The translations under genes were made by a program, and so were the position numbers. A DNA stretch of 23,474 bases from Dinochytrium kinnereticum. Taxonomy: Eukaryota; Chytridiomycota; Chytridiomycetes; Chytridiales; Chytridiaceae. Position 1 is the stretch's first letter. Each line of letters starts with the position of its first letter. The notes below the pieces were generated by a model. The model made no database searches and had not been told where the DNA came from. It worked only from the letters and a program-made list of their open reading frames with translations. Below are positions 1 through 8,915 of the stretch, in pieces. Location of the stretch: positions 1 through 23,474 of the forward strand of contig JADGJT010000354.1 in assembly GCA_027604005.1 (NCBI GenBank), written 5' to 3'.

Positions 1-1543
1 TCCCCAACACTTAGGGTCACCGCCATGTCCCCACGTCACCCCCACCCAAACGACAATACTGATAAGTGTTTATTATTTTATTATTTATTATTTATTTTTA
101 TGGACTGCCCTTGCCTTAATGCTGCTGCTGCTGCTGTACCGCGTTTCGTTCCGGCTCTCCCCGATGCGCTCACCTCCACTGCCTGTCCACCTGATCCCTT
201 CCGCTTATGGAATCAGCTCCCAATAACCCATTCTGTGCAACAGCAGGCTTGCAGGCCAGCCAGCCTTGTGATCTTTTCCTTTTCCAGCCAAATGACCATC
301 CCCGTGCAACCATCACAGAAGCTCTGTCTTGTCCCACGCTCTTTCCGCTGTCTTGGGATTGATCCGCGGCTTGGTGCAAGTGCCTGTCCATGCGATGTCT
401 CTCAGCCATCACCGCCTTTAAAACACATCAACCAGCGGAAGCTGATGAAGCTCAGCCCTCCCTGCCCGGTGAAACCCAAATCTTATTCTCTTCCCTTGTG
501 AGGTGTCCACAGCAATCAAGGCACTGCAAGACGAGAGACAGGGCCAGCAGGGAGTGGGCACAACGCGTATGGTTTGCCACTCTCACGCGTCTCTCAACAG
601 ACTTTCTTGCCCTCCAGCATGCACAGACGTATGAATGAACGACACGGTAGAAAGGTAGAAGTGAAGGCAGCCTCCTAATTCATCCTTTCCAAAGCTCTCA
701 AAAGACATCAAGTGTCACTGTCGTACTCTAGACGCCAGTAAGACGGGGCGCACCCTCGGCTTGCTCCCCAAGTCTTTTCTCACAGAGCCAGCCAGCCAGT
801 CAGCCAGGTAGGTAGTCACGGAGGAAAGCCCAGAATGAGCCCACGAGGTATCGGAGATCCACCCGCACAGCACCGCACCACAGTAGCCATCGTCACAGGT
901 GTGGAATGAACATGATTATTAATTATTATTATCTCTCCAGCAGAACCAGCAGCAATGCCAGCAAAAATGAATCAGCGCCTGTTCAGCCATTGGCCCGGTT
1001 GCCAGCACATCCAAGAGATAACACATGATATGGCAAGAGGCAAGAGGCGAAGCCTTGATGTAGCACAAGACACTCGATCTGTGCGACAGCAGAGATGGTT
1101 GGTGCAACGTCAGCGTCCAACGAAGGGAATTCTTAATTCATTCCCACCAGCAGCCAAGCAGGCAGTCACGCTCTCTGAACCGAACACATCAAACAAACCC
1201 GTTGTTCATCAAACGCGCAAACAGCATCAACTGCTGCTCGTCCGCTCGCTGCCTCTCCCTGGTCTGGTGCTGCTTGCTTGTTTCCTCTTCTGCTGACCTT
1301 TGGAACAATCCACCTCCTCTTCCTTCCTTCAGCTTTTGACATTATTGTTTTTATTGTTATTATTGTTTTTGCTGTTTTTATTGCTATTTGCTTGAATGCC
1401 ATTCATTGATTACCCCCCTCCCTCCCTCCCTCCCTCCCTCCCCGCTGCTGCGCGCCTTTTGCTTTTTCCTTCTTTCTTTCTTCTGCTTTTCTCCTTTTGC
1501 TCCATTCAGTCTTTAAATCGTCCTATGCAGAGCAAAACTGGGT
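1..1543. other. Intergenic / promoter region upstream of the glucoamylase; no gene recognised
   Basis: About 1.5 kb with no supportable gene. Short open frames exist (for example 25-501 on +), but their translations are low in information and have no recognisable motif. The stretch holds simple-sequence tracts: an A/T run at about 68-103, a GCT repeat at 121-136, CAGC-type repeats near 785-810, a TTATTG-type run near 1338-1385 and a C/T tract at 1413-1443. It probably serves as the promoter and 5' flank of the glucoamylase gene and may include the 3' flank of a gene outside the window. Confidence 0.6.
1413..1443 (-). repeat. CCCT tract; G-quadruplex-forming motif on the - strand
   Basis: Seven runs of three to six C are separated by single T bases, beginning with six C at 1413-1418 and ending with four C at 1440-1443. 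Read on the - strand this is a run of G-tracts with one-base loops, the pattern most favourable for a G-quadruplex, and the + strand could form an i-motif. It lies about 100 bases before the TATA box of the glucoamylase gene. A regulatory role is inference; it may be only a microsatellite. Confidence 0.75.
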
Positions 1544-1550
1544 TATAAAA
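1544..1550 (+). promoter_or_regulatory. TATA box of the glucoamylase gene
   Basis: TATAAAA followed by GGAGG, 149 bases before the ATG at 1693. It is followed by a strongly pyrimidine-rich leader (about 1558-1640) typical of highly expressed fungal genes. The second GH31 gene has the same arrangement, with a TATAAAA box 170 bases before its ATG. Confidence 0.65.
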
Positions 1551-1692
1551 GGAGGCTGCTTCCCCTCCCTCATCCCCCACGGCGCATCCTCATCCATCAC
1601 CTTCCTTCCCCTCCTTTCTTTCTCTCTCTTCTTCACACCACGGACCTGCACATCCTACCCCTTCTCTTGTGAACTCTTGGTCGATTCGAAAT

Positions 1693-4257
1693 ATGCGTGC
1701 TTCGGCATTCTTTGCGGCCTTTATGGCCGTCATCGCTTTTGCGGTGGCAAACCCCGTTGAGGTGAGCTCCTAATTTGTTTTTGCGCCATGGTTGCTCATC
1801 CGTTCTGTATTCTCTCCGTAATAGCTGCAACGGCGTGAGGCTGTGGTCACCACGGTCAACCCCAACGTTCCCACCTCTGGTAACGTTGTCCTCCAGTCCT
1901 TCTCCTTCGACGAAGTGAACGGCCAGTTCTCTGGATCCATCTGGGTGAGTATATCTGGCGCTGGTACTCTGCCCTCTTTCCTTCCATGATCCAAATTCCA
2001 AAACTTTGGATCGGTGTCTCAGAGCGTGACCTCTGTGCTACACAGACATGATCGCGTCTCAGCCCCCACAAGCCTACGTGATTCCCCCTAACCTGTCACG
2101 AACCTCCTTCACCCCATCAGGTCAAGAACATTGCCTTCAGCAAGACCGTCCAGGTATTCTACTCCACCCCTCTCTCCACATGGATCTCCACTGGTGTCAA
2201 CGCCGTCTACTCTGCCCCCGCTACCAATGGCTACGAAATCTGGACCTTCTCTGCAACCCCAGCTGGCCTTGGCCCCAACTCCCAGTTCTACCTCAAGTAC
2301 GGTGTTTCTGGCACCTTCTACTATGACAACAATGCCACCAGGAACTACAAGATCCCTGCTGGCGCTGTCACCACCACTCAGCCGCCTGTCAGCACCTCAA
2401 CCACCCCTGTCACCACCACCACCACCACCCCCATTCAGCCTCCTGCTCCCAGTGTGACCGTCATTGCTCCCAACCCCCCCACTACCCAGGTCCAGCTCCG
2501 TGAGTACTCTTTCTCAGGCGGTGTTCTCTCTGGAAGGATCTGGGTTCAAAACCTTGCTTTCAACAAGGCCGTCAACGTCATTGCTTCCACCACCACTGGA
2601 GTTTGGGGAGCCGGTGCCTCAGCCACTTACTCTGCTCCCGGTGCGAACGGTTACGAGATTTGGGCCTTCTCTGCCTCCATCCCTGGAACTGGCACCGGGT
2701 CGCAGTTCTACATCAAGTATGACGTGAACGGACAGACTTTCTATGACTCCAACGGTGGACCTGGCAGGAACTACCCTATTGTTGGAACCATCTCTCCCCC
2801 TGCTGAGACTGGATTCGCTTCCGACATCACCTCTTGGTTCTCTGCTGCTCTTCCCTCGCTCAAGAATTATCTTTTCAAGAACATCTCCCCCCCTGGTGCC
2901 ATCACTGGTGTCGTTGTGGCTGCTCCTCGTATTCAGACCACCACATCGCAGAACTACTTTTTCCACTGGATTCGTGATGCTTCCCTCGTTATGGACCTTG
3001 TGAACAACCTTTACATTGAGGGTGACAACACGCTCGAGTCCAAATTGTTTGATTACCAAACCTTGACCAAGAGGCTGCAGCTTCTCCCCGCTTTGACTGG
3101 ACTCGGTCAGGCCAAGTTCAACCCTGATGGCACTGACTTCAAGGACCCATGGTGCCGCCCTCAGAACGATGGTCCCGGTCTCCGTGGTATGTTTCTTTTG
3201 CCATGTTTTGCTTGCTTGTTTTCATGGTTTATCTGATGGGCTGACTCTTTCTCTTTTGTTACTCTTTCTAGCCTCTGTCTTCATGCGCTTCGCTAAGGCC
3301 TACCTCGCCAAGGGTGGAGACAGGAACCGCATCATCGCCATGTACAACAGCACCGCCTCTGGGGTCATCAAGGCCGATCTCGACTACACCGTCAACAACT
3401 CTTACGACACCAACGGCTGCGACCTTTGGGAGGAGACTCGTGGTCTCCACTTTTTCACTCAAATGATGTCTCGTCGTGCCTTGAAGGAGGGTGTTGAGTT
3501 TGCCAACTTCCTCGGAGACTCCGCCTCTGCCGCTCGCTACGCTGGTGCCGCCGCTGGTCTTGATGAGTACGTCAAGAGGTACTGGAACCCCTCTGTTAAC
3601 ACTGTCATGACCACTCTTGGTGCTCGTCAGCTTGACGCTGCCATTGCTTTGACTGTCAACCACGGTTACAACTTTGACGGTGTTTACTCCCCCGCCGATG
3701 ACAAGATCCTCAACTCCCTCTACCAGCTTGCTCTTGGTTTCATCCCTGAATACTCCTTGAACACCAGGACCACCAAGGACAACTTGGGCCGCCCTCTCTC
3801 TGTCGCTATCGGTCGTTACTACGGTGATACTTACAACGGTATCAACTCTGGCAACCTCGGTAACCCCTGGTACCTCTGCACCAATGCCGTCGCCGAGACC
3901 TATTACCGTGCGGCGATTGAGTACATCAAGGCTGGTAGCATCACCGTCACCGGATTGAACCGTAACTTCTTTGTCGGAGACCGTCCCGCTGGTGTCCAGG
4001 CTGGAAACATTGCTGTTGGAACCTACGCCAAGGGATCTCCCGAGTTTAACGCCATCATTGGTGGTCTTCAGTCCCTTGCTGACACCTATGTTCGTCGTGC
4101 TAGGTTCCACGGTGACGTTGATTACAGGTTTGGTGAGCAGTATCTCCGTACTGATGGAACTGCCAATGGTCAAGGTGTCAGGGACTTGACTTGGTCTTAC
4201 TCGTCTTTCTTGACCGCTTTTGAGGCCCGTGAGCAGCTTAAGAAGCTTCTTGCTTGA
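1693..4257 (+). CDS. Secreted glucoamylase, tandem CBM21 modules plus GH15 catalytic domain
   Basis: Releases glucose from the non-reducing ends of starch chains outside the cell. Exons are 1693-1761, 1825-1944, 2121-3186 and 3272-4257, joined by GT-AG introns to give 746 residues. Residues 1-19 are a signal peptide, which exon 1 encodes with little else, and a Kex2-like QRR site follows at 25-27. Two CBM21 starch-binding modules lie at about 44-141 and 187-284, separated by a Thr/Pro-rich linker that is probably O-glycosylated. Both keep the signature of the Rhizopus module: a W-V-K/Q-N-x-A-F segment, GYEIW, an FYxKY strand and a final YD(N/S)N. The catalytic domain runs from about 298 to the end. 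E472 in DLWEE fits the general acid and E707 in GEQY the general base, followed by the family's DLTWSY segment. Codon use is strongly biased, suggesting high expression. It starts a cluster with two GH31 genes carrying the same module. Splice sites were placed by eye but are supported by frame and domain continuity. Confidence 0.94.
2403..2440 (+). repeat. ACC/CCT repeat encoding the Thr/Pro linker
   Basis: An in-frame ACC-rich stretch in exon 3 of the glucoamylase gene encodes the Thr-rich core of the linker between the two CBM21 modules. Slippage in such a tract would change linker length without breaking the frame. Confidence 0.6.
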
Positions 4258-5165
4258 TGTCGATTCAGCTGGTAGACGCGCTACGCTGTACCCCCCTTTT
4301 TTTCAATATTTCCTGTACCTAAAACTTATCCCATTCTTTTTCTTCTGTATCATGTTGTATGTCCCTCATGGAGTTTCTACGTTCAAACCTCCCAGCAACC
4401 CCCCTCCCCACCTTTTTTTTTCTCTACATATTTTGGAAAACAAACGTGCCTCTTTGGTGACGCGATTTGTTTTTAAAAGTTCGGCGCCTCTTCTTTTTAA
4501 TTGTTCGTGAGCGTACTCACCCATCGCTCAGACAATCTCACCTTCCCCATTTTCTTGTACTTTTTGTTGTAGTTGGAAGCTGCCGAATACGTTGCTTGTA
4601 CAAATACTCCCCCCCAGCCCTCCTTTTTTTTTTTGAAGGCATTTGGATTGCGAGGTTGTAACCTGTCTTTCCTGGTGTCTTTCCCCCCCCCCCCCCCCCC
4701 CCCTTTTTTGGTATCCACTGATCCTCTGAGTGAAAATAAATTACTGGTGATTTTCGATTAAGACTTGTGGCCCTTTTATAAGCTTTTACTGCCTTTTGTT
4801 TTCTGGTTTTGCCTGTGATGGTCGACACTTGCTGCGCTTTTCTAAATATTTGACTTGGCGGGTCCGTCGTTGTTCATTGTTCGGGTCGGCAGAGAGACAC
4901 TTGCGTCGATGATTTGAATCAATGCAATCTGTAAGGCGATGCTGATGGCATACGCGTAACTGCATGTCGTATGGATGATGTGTTGAGGTGACAGTCGCAA
5001 AGCCAACAAAAAACGCGCTCGTCTGATCCCACCCGCCAGCGTAATTAAAATTTTATTTGTTTTGGGGGGGCTGACTTGGTTGAGGCCACCACACTCCTCC
5101 AAGCCATCTCAACCTCACCATCCATCCATCCCTACTTCAGCTACGTTGAATCAAGCAACGCAGCC
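4258..5165. other. Intergenic region between the glucoamylase and the first GH31 gene
   Basis: No gene is seen. It holds the presumed 3' UTR of the glucoamylase, T-rich with an AATAAA at 4735-4740, a 21-base C run at 4683-4703, a short inverted repeat GTGAG/CTCAC around CGTA at 4507-4520, and the 5' flank of the first GH31 gene. No convincing TATA box lies within 250 bases of the ATG at 5166, unlike the two neighbouring cluster genes. Open frames on the - strand across the C run code for poly-glycine and are not genes. Confidence 0.6.
4683..4703. repeat. Homopolymer of 21 C
   Basis: An uninterrupted run of 21 cytosines in the 3' flank of the glucoamylase, bracketed by T runs. Length in the assembly may be inexact because homopolymers of this size are prone to sequencing error and to real slippage. 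Confidence 0.95.
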
Positions 5166-8100
5166 ATGAAAGAGAAGATATCCAGCCCCATCATCCTCGA
5201 CACCCATCCTTCCCATCTGCGCAGCAAGAAGCCTCATGTCGGCGTGCGTCTCCTCCTTCCACCTGTAGCGCGGGTTCAGAGTGGCAGGGTGGCTCTGAGG
5301 TGGTTTGTAGGTGTGGTTGCTTTGTTGGGGTTGTGGGGTGTTGGGATTTGGAGAGGAAAGGAGGGGGGTGCTGGGAGTGTGTTTGAGCCCTTTCCTGTTG
5401 TTCCGCCGCCTGGGTCGCCTGTGGTTTTGCTTAAGGAGTATGGGTTTGAGAGGGGAAAGATATTTGAGGGGGAGGTTTGGGTGAGTTGTTTTTGGCGTTT
5501 TGTTATTTGGTGAGGCGAGGACCTTTTCGGCCGTCATCTTTTCTTTGGTATTGCTGTTTTGAAATAGGGAGAGGACCTAAAGGGCTTTTCTTATCCCCTC
5601 TTGTTCAGATTTGTTTGTTTTTGAGGTGCTTCTAACCGATAGATATCCTGATAGGTTCAAAATATTGCTTTTGAAAAAACCGTTTCAGTCTTCTGGTAAG
5701 CCCGCCATCACTCTCTGTTTGCTGACACCTCCAATTTGACAAGGTCCACCCCAAGCCTGTATTGGTCAGAGTCAAACAGCTTCAACGCCTCTTTTTCACA
5801 TGCTGCTGATAATGGGTACGAGGTTTGGAGATTTGGTGGATTCGATGAGTCCATTGGGTTTGGGAGCCAGTTTTATGTGAAATATGATGTTGCGGGAAAG
5901 ACATTTTTTGATAATAATGGGGGAGAGGCGTGAGTGTTTTTTTTTTTGTTTTTGTTTTTTCTTTGTCTTTATGCCTTGGTTATTGTTTTTCTCGTCCATC
6001 TATCTTTTTTTTTAAAATGCGGTGATTTTCGTTTTCGAACTCAAGTCTTATCTTCTTTTGGGGGACTCTAACGATGTTTGCACAGATTTAACTACGCTCT
6101 TGATTATGCCGCCACTACCGTTAAGCAACCACCTAAGTCGACGATGAACAGCTGCAACGGCAAGGGTTTACGTTATAAGCTTTACACATCTGGAGTTAGG
6201 TACCTCGTCGTGGAGATGCTCTCAGATACCGTCATGCATTTTGAGGTGTCTGAACAGCGCAAGCCTAACAGAAACCTGAAAATCTTCAACTCTCCTATGG
6301 TTGATGAGGAATATCTCACGAAGCGATTCTGCGGGCCAACATCTTTCTTTGACAGAGGTAACGTGATTGAGACTCCTTCCGTCAAGGTCACCATCCACCC
6401 GATCACACTCGCCGTCACTGTCTTTGACAAGGTCAAGAACGTTGTCTTGACAACCTACTCTTACAGTGATCTTTCGTCGGGGGAGTTTAATAGCTTTGAA
6501 AACCCTTCCAACCTTATCCTTCATTGGACCCGTGAGCTTACGGAAAACATCTACGGTGTCGCCGCGTCCCCCTGGTACGGCGCTAACGCTCCATTAACCT
6601 CGGAAGGGGATTGGATCAACAAAACCATGACAGCCCCAACCCCTTTCCAAGGCGGACCAGAGGGGTTTGGAAACACCATGTCAGGGGTTCAGGAAGGCGC
6701 GATGGTTTACGCACAGCTTCCCGTCGTTTACAACGTTGGATCGAATGGGTACCAGCACGCTTTCTTCTTGGATGATCAGCATCGACTTGATTGGGATTTG
6801 ACGGGTGATGTGTTGAGGGTTTCTTCGAGAGGCGCTCGTGCCGTTCGGTGGTTTGCGATTGCTGGAAAGAGTTTGGTGGAGCTTAGGAGGAGTTATTTGA
6901 AGATTACGGGGCCGATGGCTGTTCCCCCAAAGTCGGCGTTTGGGTTGCATGTTTCGAAGTATGGGTACAAGAATTGGGGGGCGGCTAATTTTGAGGTGGA
7001 TGGGATAGTTGGAAGGGGGTTTCCGCTCGAGGCTGTGATTTATGACCTGTATTGGTTTGGAGGAAGTGAGTTGGATGCTTTGTTGTTTGACCTATGTTTT
7101 TGCCTTTTTCATTAAGAAGAAACCCAGGTACAGACTTTGTTTAATCCACTTTTGTTTGGTCTAGCTGGTGGGGGGTTTGGGAGACTCGCTTGGGATTCTG
7201 AGAGGTTTCCAGATCCCACAGCCAACCTGAAAGCGCTGCGTGCGAAAGGTCCTGGAGCCATCTTGATCGAGGAGCCGTATATCGACTTTAAGTCAGCTTC
7301 TTTCAACTTCTTCAAAAACAATGGTGGTCTCGCCCTCCTTCCGAACGGTGAGCCAGCGACTCTAATTGATCAGTGGTGGGGTTCCGGGTCTTACATTGAT
7401 CATACATCAGAGGGTGGGATTGGTTGGGCGACGTGCAAACGATGCCGACTCATTCAGGGATGCGTTTCACCTCCGACATGCCCAACAACTCTAGAGTCCA
7501 CAAATGCATCCAGTTACATCTATGGACACTGGCAAGACCTCGGCGAGCCCGAGATATTCGTCCCCGACGCCCTCTTTTCTGGAATCAAAGAAGACGACGG
7601 TCAACGCCTGACCACCCACCGTTCTGTTGCAAACATCTACCAGCTCCTCAAAACCAAACGAACCTGGGAACTTTACTCGAATCAATCACTTCTGCGACGA
7701 CCGGTTTCGCTTACACGAACTGTTGCGCCTGGGATTCAGAGGTTTGGAGGGTTGACGTGGTCAGGGGATATACCTTCTTATGCTCCGGCTGTTGCGGCGT
7801 CGTTTGGGGTGAAGAAGGATTTGGTGATGGCTGGGATTGAGATGCATTCGAGTGATATTGGGGGGTTTCATCGGAAGGGATGTAGGGAGGGTTGCGACAT
7901 TGACAAGCTTTACACGGTTTGGTTTGCTAGCTCCGTGTGGTTAGGTGAGTGAGTGAGTGGTTTTCATCGAAGCTTTTAAGAAGATACTGATATGCTTTGG
8001 TAAGATTTTCCAATACGCGCTCACGTTAATGCGGAGGAAGAATACGCAAAGTCCTTCACCGCGTCCCCTGCCGTAATGGGTCATGTTCCCTCAAATTTAT

Positions 8101-8915
8101 TTAACACTCAAATCCGTTACTTCCTGCTTCCCCTCTTCTACTCCCTTGCCCACGCCGCAAATCGTCACGGAGACTCTATCCTTACCCCTCTTTTCCTTCG
8201 ATACCCTAACGACCGAGCAGTTCGGGAATTCGGGAACCAATACCTGATTGGTCCTATCATGGTCGCCTACACAGTCGAGACCAACAAAGACGGACGAGGC
8301 GTGTACTTCCCGGTTGGAACTGAGTGGTACAACTTCCACACACATGAACGGATGAAGGGAGATGGGAGGTACTCGGAGGATGTGAGGTTTCACCCGTTTG
8401 GAGGGTCGTTGTTCACCATTCCAGCGTTTGTCGCGTCTGGGTCCATCTTTCCGACGGCCTTTGTGGATGAGTTCACCAAGAATTCTCGGTTCTGCGAGCG
8501 ACGGGATGGGTCGGTGGTTCAACCGATGCAGGTGCGGGTTTATCCTGGCGTGAGGTCGACGTTCATTGCCACCGACGATGACGGGGAGACGAGACAGGGT
8601 GATTATGCCACCACTGAGCTTGTACAAGAATTGGTTGGGAGGACGGCAAGCGTTTGGGTTAAGGCCACAAAAGGGTATTTCCCGGGTCAGATGACACGAC
8701 GGCAGTTGGTTGTGGAGGTTGTGTTGCCGGCGGGGATTGATGGCGTTAAATCCGTTTTTGTTGATGGGAAGAGGGTTGAGGTGAATGAGGAGGCGTCCGC
8801 TCGAAATGCTGTAGTTGGGTATAGACACCTTGGGTATGGTGGACGGATTGTAGGGGTTTATGGGTCTGTCAAGTCGATTTATGTGGATAGGACGGTCGTT
8901 GTCAAGTTTAAGTGA
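5166..8915 (+). CDS. GH31 alpha-glucosidase/alpha-glucosyltransferase with CBM21-like module and N-terminal membrane anchor
   Basis: Predicted to cleave or transfer alpha-glucosyl units of starch-type oligosaccharides. Exons are 5166-5480, 5655-5695, 5744-5929, 6086-7065, 7165-7944 and 8005-8915, giving 1070 residues. ATG 5166 is the only in-frame ATG before the first domain. Residues 1-42 are basic and 43-62 hydrophobic, so a type II signal anchor is likely rather than a cleaved signal. A CBM21-like module (about 86-185) is followed by a mutarotase-like beta domain, the GH31 barrel (about 460-850), distal beta domains and a DUF5110-like region (about 940-1010). D632 in HWQDLGEPE fits the nucleophile and D709 in TWSGD the acid/base. 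The LIEEPY, GIQRFG and HSSDIGGF segments resemble oligosaccharide 4-alpha-glucosyltransferases such as Cellvibrio Agd31B (from memory). It is paralogous to the gene at 11359-14862, with the same coding length from exon 2 to the stop, but it has an additional intron (7066-7164), mixed codon use and no TATA box. The first exon is the least certain part. Confidence 0.88.
7945..7958 (+). promoter_or_regulatory. Three overlapping 5' splice sites at the fifth intron
   Basis: The donor of intron 7945-8004 is a GTGA repeat that contains GTGAGT at 7945, 7949 and 7953. Only the first keeps the frame, joining G to AT at 8005 to make the Asp codon conserved in the paralogue. The other two would shift the frame. 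Confidence 0.6.

Noticed and set aside
25..501. 158-codon + strand frame at the left edge
   Set aside because: The composition is low in information, there is no motif, no start context and no neighbour support; it overlaps simple repeats.
3268..4173. Long open frame on the - strand inside the glucoamylase gene (301 codons)
   Set aside because: It is antisense to a strongly biased coding exon that lacks TTA, CTA and TCA codons, so the opposite strand stays open. The translation is Val/Gly/Ser-rich and has no motif.
4497..4828. - strand frames across the C run
   Set aside because: They depend on a 21-base homopolymer read as poly-glycine and have no other content.
5236..5268. ATG at 5236 as an alternative start of the first GH31 gene
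   Set aside because: It is out of frame with the CBM21 module and meets a stop after ten codons.
8097..8828. Open frame on the - strand over the last exon of the first GH31 gene
   Set aside because: Antisense shadow; the sense frame is supported by alignment with the paralogue.
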